From JBFGCT01 sp963825565 (lineage in GTDB: Bacteria > Actinomycetota > Acidimicrobiia > Acidimicrobiales > Ilumatobacteraceae), in the NCBI GenBank assembly GCA_963825565.1, contig CAWGTW010000019.1, positions 1 to 64,000 on the forward strand: 64,000 nucleotides of DNA, written 5' to 3'. The position numbers were made by a program, and so were the translations under genes. The notes beneath the pieces were generated by a model. That model saw nothing but the letters and a program-made list of their open reading frames with translations, did no database searches and was not told where the DNA came from. This document shows positions 50,470 through 59,203 of this stretch, in pieces (position 1 is the first letter of the stretch; every line of letters starts with the position of its first letter).

Positions 50470-51446
50470 GCCCCGTCGCCGCATCGCCACGGCCGACGAC
50501 GACCGGTCGTTCCCTCCTGTCGATCGAGGAGCTGGGCCGGGCCGGCGTCGTACGCATCCTCGACCTCGCCGAACACATGGCCGAGGTCAACCGCCGCCCG
50601 AACCCCAAGGTGCCGGCGTTGCGCGGCAAGACGGTGTGCAACGTGTTCTTCGAGGACTCGACGCGCACCCGGCTCAGCTTCGAGACCGCCGCCAAGCGGC
50701 TGTCGGCCGACACGATGACGTTCGCGGTCGGGCAGTCGAGCCTGAACAAGGGCGAGAGCCTGCGCGACACGATCGAGACGATCAGCGCGATGGGCGTCGA
50801 CGCGTTCGTGATCCGCCACGGGTCGAGCGGCGCACCGTGGCTCGTGCAGGATTGGACAACCGCCTGCGTGGTGAACGCCGGCGACGGCTGGCACGCGCAT
50901 CCGACCCAGGGCCTGCTCGATGCCTACACCGTCCGCATCGCGCTCGCCCGCACCGGTGGACTCGACGGGCTGCGGGTGGCCATCGTCGGAGACGTCAAGC
51001 ACAGCCGGGTGGCCCGCAGCACCGCTGCCGCGTTCGGGTTGCTCGGGGCGGACGTGACCTTCGTCGCGCCGCGGACGCTGCTCCCGCCGTACGTCGCCGA
51101 GCCGACGTCGGACCGGCTGGACGACCTGATCGGCGAGATCGACGTGCTCTACCTGCTGCGCATGCAGCGGGAGCGGATGAACGAGGCGCTCGTACCGAGC
51201 CTGCGCGAGTACACGGCGCGGTTCGGGCTGACCCCCGAGCGGGCGGCGCGTCTGCCCCGCCACGCCCTCGTGATGCACCCGGGGCCGATGAACCGTGGGA
51301 TCGAGATGGCGGTCGATCCCTCCGAGCTGCCCGGTGCGGTCGTGACCCTGCAGGTGACCAACGGCATCGCCGTGCGAATGGCCGTGCTGTTCGACCTGCT
51401 CGGTTCGGGCACCGACGCGCTGCGCGCCGACGGGGGGCACGGATGA
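50466..51446 (+). CDS. pyrB: Aspartate carbamoyltransferase catalytic subunit
   Basis: A 326-residue enzyme forming carbamoyl-aspartate. The carbamoyl phosphate loop is FFEDSTRTRLSFETAAKRL, followed by SSLNKGESLRDTI, VIRHGSSGAP and DGWHAHPTQGLLDAYT, and the aspartate site in MHPGPMNRGIEM. No regulatory subunit gene is nearby, as usual outside enterobacteria. GTG 50466 overlaps the pyrR stop (GTGA). Confidence 0.96.
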   Translation: MSPVAASPRPTTTGRSLLSIEELGRAGVVRILDLAEHMAEVNRRPNPKVPALRGKTVCNVFFEDSTRTRLSFETAAKRLSADTMTFAVGQSSLNKGESLRDTIETISAMGVDAFVIRHGSSGAPWLVQDWTTACVVNAGDGWHAHPTQGLLDAYTVRIALARTGGLDGLRVAIVGDVKHSRVARSTAAAFGLLGADVTFVAPRTLLPPYVAEPTSDRLDDLIGEIDVLYLLRMQRERMNEALVPSLREYTARFGLTPERAARLPRHALVMHPGPMNRGIEMAVDPSELPGAVVTLQVTNGIAVRMAVLFDLLGSGTDALRADGGHG

Positions 51447-52723
51447 CGATCCTGATCGTCGGCGGGACGCTGCTCGACCAGAACGGCTCGCGTGCCGGCG
51501 ACGTCCGCATCGCCGACGGGCGGATCGTCGAGGTGGGGCCGGACCTGGTGCCGGACGGTGCCGAGGTGCTCGCCGCCGGCGGTCTGGTCGTCAGCCCGGG
51601 GTTCGTCGACCTCCACGCCCATCTGCGCGAGCCGGGCCGGGAGGAGGCGGAGACGATCGAGACCGGGAGCCGTGCCGCGGCGCTCGGTGGCTTCACCGCG
51701 GTGGTCGCGATGCCGAACACCGACCCGACCCAGGACTCGGTGGGCGTCGTCGAGTTCGTTCGTCGGCAGGGTGTCAGGGCCGGGTTGTGCGACGTCGCCC
51801 CGTCGGCGTCGATCACGATCGGCCGGGCCGGCGAGCAGCTCTCACCGTTCGCCGAACTCGCATCGGCGGGCGTGAGGGTCTTCACCGACGACGGCAACGG
51901 CGTCCAGGACCCGTTGCTGATGCGCCGCGCGCTCGAGTACTCGCTCGGTCTCGGCATCGTGCTCGCCCAGCACTGCGAGGTCGAGCGCCTCACCGCCGGA
52001 GCGGTGATGCACGAGGGAGCGTGCTGCAGCCGTCTCGGGCTGCCCGGCTGGCCGGCGCTCGCCGAGGAGCTGATGGTGCACCGCGACATCGAGCTGGTCC
52101 GCTTGACCGGGGCGCGGGTGCACCTGCTCCACCTGTCGACCGCCCGCAGCGTCGAGCTCGTGCGGCGGGCCAAGGCCGACGGCCTCCCGGTCACCGCCGA
52201 GGCGACCCCGCACCACCTCAGCTTGACCGACGAGCGGCTGGCGTCGTACCGGGCGGTCTACAAGGTCAACCCACCGTTGCGCACGATGGCCGACGTCGAG
52301 GCGGTGCGCGCCGGGCTCGCCGACGGCACGATCGACGCGATCGCCACCGATCACGCGCCGCACGCGCCCGAGACCAAGGAACGGCCGCTCGACCAGGCGC
52401 CGCCCGGGATGCTCGGGCTGGAGACCGCGCTGGGCGTGTGCCTCGCCCACCTCGACATGCCGCTCGCCGCCGTCGTCGCCGCGCTGTCGTGGAAGCCGGC
52501 GGCGATCGCCGGGCTGGCCGATCGGCACGGGCGCCCGATCGCGGTCGGCGAGCCGGCCAACCTGACCGTGTTCGACCCCGACGAGGCGTGGGAGGTCGTC
52601 CCGGCCCACCTCGCCAGCCGGAGCCGCAACACCCCCTACGTCGGCGTGCCGCTGCGCGGTCGGGTCCGCCACACGATCCTCGACGGCGAGGTCGTCGTCG
52701 CCGGTGGAACCGCTCGCCGATAA
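51443..52723 (+). CDS. pyrC: Dihydroorotase
   Basis: A 426-residue amidohydrolase closing carbamoyl-aspartate to dihydroorotate. Metal motif PGFVDLHAHLREPGREEAET, FTAVVAMPNTDP, LAQHCEVERLTAGAVMHEG, EATPHHLSLTDE, and the catalytic Asp in IATDHAPHAP. This is the class I type. ATG 51443 overlaps the pyrB stop. It is followed by 254 bases carrying an AT-rich stretch and three palindromic repeats before carA. Confidence 0.95.
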   Translation: MTILIVGGTLLDQNGSRAGDVRIADGRIVEVGPDLVPDGAEVLAAGGLVVSPGFVDLHAHLREPGREEAETIETGSRAAALGGFTAVVAMPNTDPTQDSVGVVEFVRRQGVRAGLCDVAPSASITIGRAGEQLSPFAELASAGVRVFTDDGNGVQDPLLMRRALEYSLGLGIVLAQHCEVERLTAGAVMHEGACCSRLGLPGWPALAEELMVHRDIELVRLTGARVHLLHLSTARSVELVRRAKADGLPVTAEATPHHLSLTDERLASYRAVYKVNPPLRTMADVEAVRAGLADGTIDAIATDHAPHAPETKERPLDQAPPGMLGLETALGVCLAHLDMPLAAVVAALSWKPAAIAGLADRHGRPIAVGEPANLTVFDPDEAWEVVPAHLASRSRNTPYVGVPLRGRVRHTILDGEVVVAGGTARR

Positions 52724-52780
52724 TGCATGAACATACGTTAGATTGGATGACTATGCAGCTCACCCGCCCCCCCCACGATT
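52724..52780 (+). other. Short AT-rich stretch and C-tract after pyrC
   Basis: Bases 52724-52760 are far richer in A and T than the surroundings and contain TACGTT and TAGATT elements. A run of eight C follows (about 52767-52774). It could hold the promoter for the downstream half of the operon or be a scar of insertion. No gene. Confidence 0.4.
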
Positions 52781-52955
52781 TGTGTGACCGAACAGGCCGG
52801 AACCCGCGATCTTCGGTCACACGAACGGTGGGGGACTTGTGTGACCGAACAGGACGAGACCCGCGATGTTCGGTCACACAAACGAATCGGGACGCGTCTG
52901 ATCTGGGACTTGTGTGACCGAATGGGCCGGGATTCGCGATGTTCGGTCACACACA
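52778..52955 (+). repeat. Palindromic repeat cluster, three copies (reverse orientation), between pyrC and carA
   Basis: Copies at 52781-52823, 52837-52882 and 52910-52954. The centres are the reverse complement of those at 13650: in copy 2 the reverse strand reads ATCGCGGGTCTCGTCC. Copy 2 has perfect 14-base arms (TTGTGTGACCGAAC/GTTCGGTCACACAA). The cluster sits inside the pyrimidine operon. Confidence 0.88.
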
Positions 52956-52977
52956 CGGTGGGGGACGGGGGGACGGC

Positions 52978-54085
52978 GTGACCGGGGGCGTGCGCTTCGG
53001 GGCGCTGGTGCTCGCCGACGGGAGCGTGTTCGACGGGGAGCTGTTCGGCGCCGACGTGCCGATCGCCTCCGGCGAGGTCGTGTTCAACACCGTGCTCACC
53101 GGCTACCAGGAGGTGATCACCGACCCGAGCTACGCCGGCCAGATCATCACCTTCACGACGCCGCACATCGGCAACTACGGCGTCAACGACGCCGACTTCG
53201 AGTCGCGGGGGACGTTCTGCCGCGGCGTCGTCGTGCGCGAGCTGTCCCGGCGCCACAGCAACCACCGCGCCGACGGCGACCTCGGATCGATGCTCGCGGC
53301 GCACGGCGTCCCCGGCATCGGCGGGATCGACACCCGGCGGCTGACCCGGCTGCTGCGCGACACCGGAGCGATGCCGGGCGCGTTCGGCAGCGCCGATCGG
53401 GTCGCACTGCAGGCCGCCGCGACAGCCGAGCCGGGCACCGACGGGATCGACCTCGTCGCCACCGTGACGACGCCGGCCGACTACACCGTCGAGGCGCGCG
53501 ACCCGGCGAGCCGCACCCGGATCGTCGCGGTCGACTTCGGGATGAAGCGGAACATCGCCACCAACCTCTCCCGCCTCGGCAGGGTCGAGGTGGTGCCGCG
53601 CCGACACCGATGCCGCGTCGATCCTCGCCCGCCGGCCGGACGGGGTCTTCCTCTCCAACGGCCCAGGAGACCCGGCGATGGTGCCCTACGCCGTCGAGAC
53701 GATCCGCGGCCTGATCGGCAACGTCCCGATCTTCGGCATCTGCCTCGGGCACCAACTCCTCGGGCGGGCGATCGGCGCCGGCACGGTCAAGCTCCCGTTC
53801 GGACACCACGGCGGCAACCACCCGGTCAAGAACCTCCGCACCGGCCGGGTCGAGATCACCAGCCAGAACCACAACTTCGCGGTCAGTGCCGACTCGCTCG
53901 GCGGGAGCGCCACCGTGACCCACGTCAACCTCAACGACGGGGTGTGCGAGGGGCTCGCGGTCACCGGTGAGCGGGCATTCAGCGTCCAGCACCACCCGGA
54001 GGCCAACCCCGGCCCGCACGACGCCAACTACCTGTTCGAACAGTTCGCCGACCTGATCGGCGCGCCGGCCGGGGGAGCTCGCTGA
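52978..54085 (+). pseudogene. carA: Carbamoyl-phosphate synthase small subunit, frameshifted
   Basis: The glutamine amidotransferase subunit of carbamoyl-phosphate synthase. The N-terminal domain is intact (ALVLADGSVFDGELFGAD, FNTVLTGYQEVITDPSYAGQ, RTRIVAVDFGMKRNIATN). At about 53596-53599 one extra base throws the frame off. The second frame continues ADTDAASILARRPDGVFLSN and carries the amidotransferase site FGICLGHQLLG with catalytic Cys and HHPEANPGPHD with His. Repaired length would be about 368 residues. GTG 52978 follows a G-rich site. The stop overlaps carB (TGATG). As carA is normally essential for arginine and pyrimidine synthesis, a sequence error is plausible. Confidence 0.85.
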
Positions 54086-57000
54086 TGCCGAGGCGTGACG
54101 ACCTCCGGTCGATCCTGATCATCGGGTCGGGGCCGATCGTGATCGGCCAGGCCTGCGAGTTCGACTACTCCGGCACCCAGGCCTGCCGCGTCCTGCGCGA
54201 GGAGGGATACCGGGTGATCCTCGCCAACTCCAACCCGGCGACGATCATGACCGACCCCGACTTCGCCGATGCCACCTACGTCGAGCCGCTGACCGCCGAC
54301 GTCCTGACCGCGATCATCGAGCGCGAGCGGCCGGACGCGGTCCTGCCGACGCTCGGTGGCCAGACCGGCCTGAACGTGGCGATGGAGCTGTTCGGGCGGG
54401 GCGTGATCGGCGTGCCCGGCACGCCGGAGATGATCGGCGCCAATGCCGATGCGATCGCCACCGCCGAGGACCGAGAGCAGTTCAAGCGGGCGATGGTCGA
54501 GATCGGGCTGGACGTGCCGCGCTCGGGGACCGCCCGCACGCTCGACGAGGCGCAGGCGATCGTGGGCGAGATCGGGCTGCCGGTGATCATCCGCCCGGCC
54601 TACATCCTCGGCGGGCGCGGGACCGGCATCGCGTCGACCCCCGAGGAGTTCGCGCGGATGGCCTCCAACGGGCTGACCGCCAGCCCGATCACCGAGGTCC
54701 TCGTCGAGGAGTCGATCGCCGGCTGGAAGGAGTACGAGCTCGAGGTGATGCGCGATCACGCGGACAACTGCGTGATCGTCTGCGGCATCGAGAACGTCGA
54801 CCCGATGGGAGTGCACACCGGCGACTCGATCACGGTCGCGCCGATCCAGACGCTGACCGACGTCGAGTACCAGCAGATGCGCGACGCCGCGCTGGCCTGC
54901 ATCCGGCGGGTCGGCGTCGAGACCGGCGGATCGAACGTGCAGTTCGCGGTCGACCCGGCCACCGGCCGCCAGGTGATCATCGAGATGAACCCCCGCGTCT
55001 CGCGCTCGTCCGCGCTGGCCTCGAAGGCGACCGGCTTCCCGATCGCCAAGATCGCCGCGAAGCTGGCCGTCGGCTACCGCCTGGACGAGATCGACAACGA
55101 CATCACGCGCAAGACGCCCGCCAGCTTCGAGCCGGTGATCGACTACGTCGTCACCAAGATCCCGCGGTGGGCGTTCGAGAAGCTTCCCGGCACGTCGGGG
55201 GTGCTCGGGACGCAGATGCAGTCGGTCGGCGAGGTGATGGCGATCGGGCGGACGTTCCCGGAGAGCCTGCAGAAGGCCCTTCGCTCGCTCGAGCAGGGCC
55301 GGTTCGGCCTCAACTGCGACCCCGGCGAGGCCGAGTTCGAGGCGCTCGACGACGACGGGTTGCTCGCCGCCACCTCGGTCGCCACGCCGGCTCGGATCTT
55401 CCAGGTCGGCGAGGCGTTGCGCCGCGGGCTGTCGGTCGAGCGCGTCCACGACGCGAGCCGGATCGACCCCTGGTTCCTCGACCAGATGGCGATCATCGTC
55501 GAGGAGCGCCATGCGCTGGCGGAGGCCTCGATCGACTCGATCGGCTCGCGGGCGCTCACCCGGGCCAAGCGGCTCGGTTTCTCCGACGCCCAGCTCGCCC
55601 ATCTGTGGGACACGACCGAGGGAGCGGTCCGGGCGCGGCGGCTGGAGCTCGGCGTCCTGCCGACGTACAAGACCGTCGACACCTGCGCCGCCGAGTTCGC
55701 AGCCGAGACGCCGTACCACTACTCGACCTACGAGGACGAGAGCGAGGTGCGGGTGTCGGATCGGCCCAAGGTCGTCATCCTGGGGTCGGGTCCGAACCGG
55801 ATCGGCCAGGGGATCGAGTTCGACTACTGCTGCGTCCACGCCTCGTTTGCGCTGCGCGCGGCCGGCTACGAGACCGTGATGGTCAACTGCAACCCGGAGA
55901 CGGTCTCGACCGACTACGACACGTCGGACCGGCTCTACTTCGAGCCGCTGACGGTCGAGGACGTCCTCAACGTGATCGATGCCGAGCGCCCGGACCACGT
56001 GATCGTCGCGCTCGGCGGGCAGACCCCGCTCAAGCTCGCCGGCGAGATCCCGGTCGAGCTGATCGCCGGCACGTCGCCGGATTCGATCGACGCGGCGGAG
56101 GACCGCGAGCGCTGGAACGCGATGTGCGACGAGCTGGGCATCCCGCAGCCCCCCGGTGGGACCGCGGTCGAGCTCGCCCAGGGGTTGGCGATCACCGACC
56201 GCGTCGGGTTCCCGGTGCTCGTCCGACCGAGCTACGTCCTCGGGGGCAGGGCGATGCAGATCGTCGACGATCCGGCGCATCTCGCCCGGGCGATGGCCGA
56301 GCTGGCCGGCTTCGGGACCCTCGGCCGGGAAGGCGGGCTGTCCGCCGAGCGGCCGGTGCTGATCGACCGGTTCCTCGCCGACGCGATCGAGGTCGACGTC
56401 GATGCAGTCCGCGATCGAACCGGCGAGGTGCTGATCGGCGGCTTGATGGAGCACGTCGAGCAGGCCGGTGTGCACTCCGGCGACTCGGCGTGCGCGATCC
56501 CACCGCCGACGCTGCCGACCTGGGTGGTCGAGGTGATGGAGGCCTACACGGCGGCGATCGCCAAGCGGCTCGACGTGCGCGGCCTGATCAACGTGCAGTA
56601 CGCGGTGGTCGGCACGACCGTCTACGTGATCGAGGCGAACCCGCGGGCCAGCCGGACGGTGCCATTCGTCGCCAAGGCGACCGGTGTCCCGCTGGCCAAG
56701 GTGGCGACGCGGGTGATGCTCGGCGCGACGCTCGCCGAGCTGCGCGCCGAGGGGCTGCTGCGCGCGCCGGTCGGCGGTCACGTGGCGGTCAAGGAGGCGG
56801 TCCTTCCGTTCAACCGCTTCCCCGAGGTCGACCCGGCGCTCGGCCCGGAGATGCGCTCGACCGGCGAGGTGATGGGGATCGCCGACACGTTCGGCAAGGC
56901 GTTCTACAAGGCCGAGCTCGCCGCCGGCACGATCCTGCCGACCGAGGGGACGGTCTTCCTGTCGCTCGCCGACGAGGACAAGCCGGCCGGGCTCGTCGTG

Positions 57001-57348
57001 GCCCAGCGGCTGCGCGCCCTCGGCCTGGGGATCGCGGCGACGTCGGGGACGGCGGCCTACCTCGAGCGCTTCGGCTCGCCGGTCGACCAGGTGCTCGCCA
57101 AGGTGCAGGACGGCGCCGGGGTCACCGCGGTCGACCTGATCGCCGCCGACAAGATCACCTTCGTCGTCAACACGCCGCGCGGCGCGGTCGGACGCAGCGA
57201 CGGCGAGCACATCCGCAAGGCGGCAAGCCTGCACCAGGTGAGCTGTGTGACGACGGTCGCCGCTGCGCTGGCTGCGGCGCAGGGGCTGGCCGAACGGCAC
57301 GGGGCGACGCTCGGGGTCCGCTCGCTCCAGGACTACCACCGGTCCTGA
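54085..57348 (+). CDS. carB: Carbamoyl-phosphate synthase large subunit
   Basis: A 1087-residue enzyme making carbamoyl phosphate from ammonia, bicarbonate and ATP. Two homologous synthetase halves each begin with an IxGSGPxxIGQ motif (ILIIGSGPIVIGQACEFDYS and VVILGSGPNRIGQGIEFDY), followed by ATP-grasp domains (IEMNPRVSRSSALASKATG, IEANPRASRTVPFVAKATG). A methylglyoxal synthase-like regulatory domain (about 950-1080) ends the protein. Full length. ATG 54085 overlaps the carA stop. Confidence 0.97.
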   Translation: MPRRDDLRSILIIGSGPIVIGQACEFDYSGTQACRVLREEGYRVILANSNPATIMTDPDFADATYVEPLTADVLTAIIERERPDAVLPTLGGQTGLNVAMELFGRGVIGVPGTPEMIGANADAIATAEDREQFKRAMVEIGLDVPRSGTARTLDEAQAIVGEIGLPVIIRPAYILGGRGTGIASTPEEFARMASNGLTASPITEVLVEESIAGWKEYELEVMRDHADNCVIVCGIENVDPMGVHTGDSITVAPIQTLTDVEYQQMRDAALACIRRVGVETGGSNVQFAVDPATGRQVIIEMNPRVSRSSALASKATGFPIAKIAAKLAVGYRLDEIDNDITRKTPASFEPVIDYVVTKIPRWAFEKLPGTSGVLGTQMQSVGEVMAIGRTFPESLQKALRSLEQGRFGLNCDPGEAEFEALDDDGLLAATSVATPARIFQVGEALRRGLSVERVHDASRIDPWFLDQMAIIVEERHALAEASIDSIGSRALTRAKRLGFSDAQLAHLWDTTEGAVRARRLELGVLPTYKTVDTCAAEFAAETPYHYSTYEDESEVRVSDRPKVVILGSGPNRIGQGIEFDYCCVHASFALRAAGYETVMVNCNPETVSTDYDTSDRLYFEPLTVEDVLNVIDAERPDHVIVALGGQTPLKLAGEIPVELIAGTSPDSIDAAEDRERWNAMCDELGIPQPPGGTAVELAQGLAITDRVGFPVLVRPSYVLGGRAMQIVDDPAHLARAMAELAGFGTLGREGGLSAERPVLIDRFLADAIEVDVDAVRDRTGEVLIGGLMEHVEQAGVHSGDSACAIPPPTLPTWVVEVMEAYTAAIAKRLDVRGLINVQYAVVGTTVYVIEANPRASRTVPFVAKATGVPLAKVATRVMLGATLAELRAEGLLRAPVGGHVAVKEAVLPFNRFPEVDPALGPEMRSTGEVMGIADTFGKAFYKAELAAGTILPTEGTVFLSLADEDKPAGLVVAQRLRALGLGIAATSGTAAYLERFGSPVDQVLAKVQDGAGVTAVDLIAADKITFVVNTPRGAVGRSDGEHIRKAASLHQVSCVTTVAAALAAAQGLAERHGATLGVRSLQDYHRS

Positions 57349-57361
57349 TCGGTCGGCGGCG

Positions 57362-58327
57362 ATGGCGACGAGCGACCCCGATCCGCAGGGCGGGACCGGG
57401 CATCGGGCACCGGCTGCGGACGTCGACACCGCTGTCGAGATCGGGTCGGTGCGGCTGGCCGGCCCGGTGATGACCGCGTCGGGAACTGCCGGCTACGGCA
57501 CCGAGCTCGCGCCGTTCTTCGACCTGTCGGCGCTCGGCGCGGTCGTCACCAAGTCGCTCGCTCCGTACGAGTGGCCCGGCAACCCCCCGCCACGGCTGCA
57601 CCCGACGCCACAGGGGATGATCAACGCCGTCGGGCTGCAGGGTCCTGGCGTCGCGCACTGGCTCGACTCGGTCGCCCCCCGACTCGTCGAGTGCGGGGCG
57701 ACGATCGTCGCCAGCATCTGGGGCCGCTCGATCGACGACTACCGGCGGGCGGCCGACCTGCTCGGCGCGGCACCCGATCGGGTCGTGGCGGTCGAGGTCA
57801 ACCTGTCGTGCCCGAATCTCGAGGGCCGAGGAGGGATCTTCGCCCACGACGCCGACCTGTCCGCCGCCGTCGTCGAGGCGACCGCCGGGTGCGGCCGGCC
57901 TCGCTGGGCCAAGCTGAGCGCGAACACCGATCGCATCGTCGAGGTGGCCGGCGCGGTCGCCGACGCCGGTGCGGAGGCCGTCACCTGCATCAACACGCTG
58001 CTCGGGTTGGCCTACGACCGGCGCACGCTGGCGCCGACCCTCGGTGCGGGCGGAGGCGGACTCTCGGGCCGGGCGATCCATCCCGTCGCCGTCCGGGCTG
58101 TTCACGACGTCCACGTCGCGCTGCCCGCGCTGCCGATCATCGGCGTCGGCGGGGTGGCGAGCGGGTGGGATGCGGTCGAGATGCTGCTCGCCGGTGCGGT
58201 CGCGGTGCAGGTCGGGACGGCGTCGTTCGCCGATCCGGCCGCGCCGCTGAACGTGCAGCGGGAGCTGACCGAGTGGGCTCGGGCGCGGGGCATCCACGCG
58301 GTCGCAGAGATCGGCGCGCTACCGTGA
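57362..58327 (+). CDS. pyrD: Dihydroorotate dehydrogenase, class 1 type
   Basis: A 321-residue FMN enzyme oxidising dihydroorotate to orotate. GPVMTASGTAGYGTE opens the barrel. The active-site loop EVNLSCPNLEG has Cys as base, which marks class 1 (cytosolic), against Ser in class 2. WAKLSANTDRIVEVAGAVAD, INTLLGLAYDRRT, GGGLSGRAIHPVA and IIGVGGVASGWDAVEMLLAG follow. It looks like the 1B type that works with an iron-sulfur subunit PyrK, but no pyrK is in the window. pyrF, often next in actinobacteria, is absent. The mihF promoter box overlaps its last bases. Confidence 0.92.
   Translation: MATSDPDPQGGTGHRAPAADVDTAVEIGSVRLAGPVMTASGTAGYGTELAPFFDLSALGAVVTKSLAPYEWPGNPPPRLHPTPQGMINAVGLQGPGVAHWLDSVAPRLVECGATIVASIWGRSIDDYRRAADLLGAAPDRVVAVEVNLSCPNLEGRGGIFAHDADLSAAVVEATAGCGRPRWAKLSANTDRIVEVAGAVADAGAEAVTCINTLLGLAYDRRTLAPTLGAGGGGLSGRAIHPVAVRAVHDVHVALPALPIIGVGGVASGWDAVEMLLAGAVAVQVGTASFADPAAPLNVQRELTEWARARGIHAVAEIGALP
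58320..58325 (+). promoter_or_regulatory. -10 box of mihF overlapping the pyrD end
   Basis: TACCGT, six bases before ATG 58332. Its last T is the first base of the pyrD stop codon. Confidence 0.55.
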
Positions 58328-58331
58328 CCAC

Positions 58332-58643
58332 ATGGCAACACCTCCACAGTTGACCCCGGAGCAGCGGGCAGCTGCGCTCGAGAAGGCAGCCGAGGCGCGC
58401 GCTGCCCGCGCCGAGATCAAGGCCCGCCTGAAGATGGGCACGATGACGTTCGCCGAGGCCCTCGAGTCCGACGATCCGAACGTCGGCAAACTCAAGGTCG
58501 TCTCGGCCCTGGAATCGCTTCCTGGCGTCGGCAAGGTCAAGGCCCGTCGGCTGATGGACGACGTCGGCATCGCCGACAACCGCCGGGTGCAGGGGCTCGG
58601 CGCACAGCAGCGCAAGGCGCTGCTCGAGGCGCTCTCCGGCTGA
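58332..58643 (+). CDS. mihF: Integration host factor, actinobacterial type (mIHF)
   Basis: A 103-residue nucleoid-associated DNA-binding protein specific to actinobacteria. The N-terminal helix is Ala/Arg/Lys-rich, followed by MGTMTFAEALESDD and the helix-two-turns-helix region ESLPGVGKVKARRLMDDVGI, ending VQGLGAQQRKALLEAL. It bends DNA and aids phage integration and nucleoid structure in relatives. Position before gmk-rpoZ is conserved. ATG 58332 with a leaderless box. Confidence 0.95.
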   Translation: MATPPQLTPEQRAAALEKAAEARAARAEIKARLKMGTMTFAEALESDDPNVGKLKVVSALESLPGVGKVKARRLMDDVGIADNRRVQGLGAQQRKALLEALSG

Positions 58644-58653
58644 CCGCGCCGAC

Positions 58654-59190
58654 TTGATCGTCGTCGTCTCCGGACCTGGCGGTGTCGGAAAGGGCACCAT
58701 CGTCGAGGCGTTGGTCGAGCGCGACCCGAGGTTGTGGCTCAGCCGGTCCTGGACGACCCGCGACCGCCGGCCCACCGAAGGCGAGGACGCCTACGAGTTC
58801 GTGAGCACCGCGGAGTTCGAGGACCGTATCGCCGCGGGCGGGTTCCTCGAGTGGACCGAGTTCCTCGGCAACTACTACGGCACGCCGACACCCGATGTCG
58901 GCGAGCGGCGAGACATCGTGCTCGAGATCGAAGTCGACGGCGCCCGGCAGGTCAAGCGGGTGCACCCCGACGCGCTCTTGCTGTTCGTCATGCCGCCGTC
59001 GCGCGCCGAGCAGGAGCGACGCCTGCGCGGCCGGGGCGACCGGGAGGACCGCGTGATGGCACGCCTCAAGAAGGCCGAGGAGGAAGAGCCGGTCGGGCTC
59101 CGACTCGCCGACGAGGTCGTCGTCAACGACGACCTCGACGAGACGGTGGAGGAGATGCTGAGGATCATCAACGCCCGCCGCCCCCGGTAG
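58654..59190 (+). CDS. gmk: Guanylate kinase
   Basis: A 178-residue kinase phosphorylating GMP to GDP. P-loop VVSGPGGVGKGTIVEAL (Gly where Ser is common), RSWTTRDRRPTEGEDAYEFV for GMP binding, EFLGNYYGTP, DIVLEIEVDGARQVK and ERRLRGRGDREDRVMARL follow. TTG 58654 is the only start just before the conserved strand; ten bases after mihF. The TAG stop is part of the rpoZ promoter box. Confidence 0.93.
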   Translation: MIVVVSGPGGVGKGTIVEALVERDPRLWLSRSWTTRDRRPTEGEDAYEFVSTAEFEDRIAAGGFLEWTEFLGNYYGTPTPDVGERRDIVLEIEVDGARQVKRVHPDALLLFVMPPSRAEQERRLRGRGDREDRVMARLKKAEEEEPVGLRLADEVVVNDDLDETVEEMLRIINARRPR

Positions 59191-59193
59191 ACT
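59188..59193 (+). promoter_or_regulatory. -10 box of rpoZ overlapping the gmk stop codon
   Basis: TAGACT, ten bases before ATG 59204. Its TAG is the gmk stop codon. Confidence 0.55.
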
Positions 59194-59203
59194 CGGGCGC
59201 ACT

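Noticed and set aside
52724..52980. Possible proteins made of repeated CDRT..R...CSVT units in the repeat clusters
   Set aside because: The ~72-base period keeps frames open on both strands, which follows from the repeat structure. No start signals, and the frames break between clusters.
54028..57429. 1133-residue minus-strand open frame opposite carB, and similar long antisense frames (3091-4929, 37429-39657, 42879-44831, 44173-46002, 48406-50490)
   Set aside because: They lie opposite clear genes, have the Arg/Asp/Gly/His-rich composition of high-GC shadow frames and no recognisable motifs.
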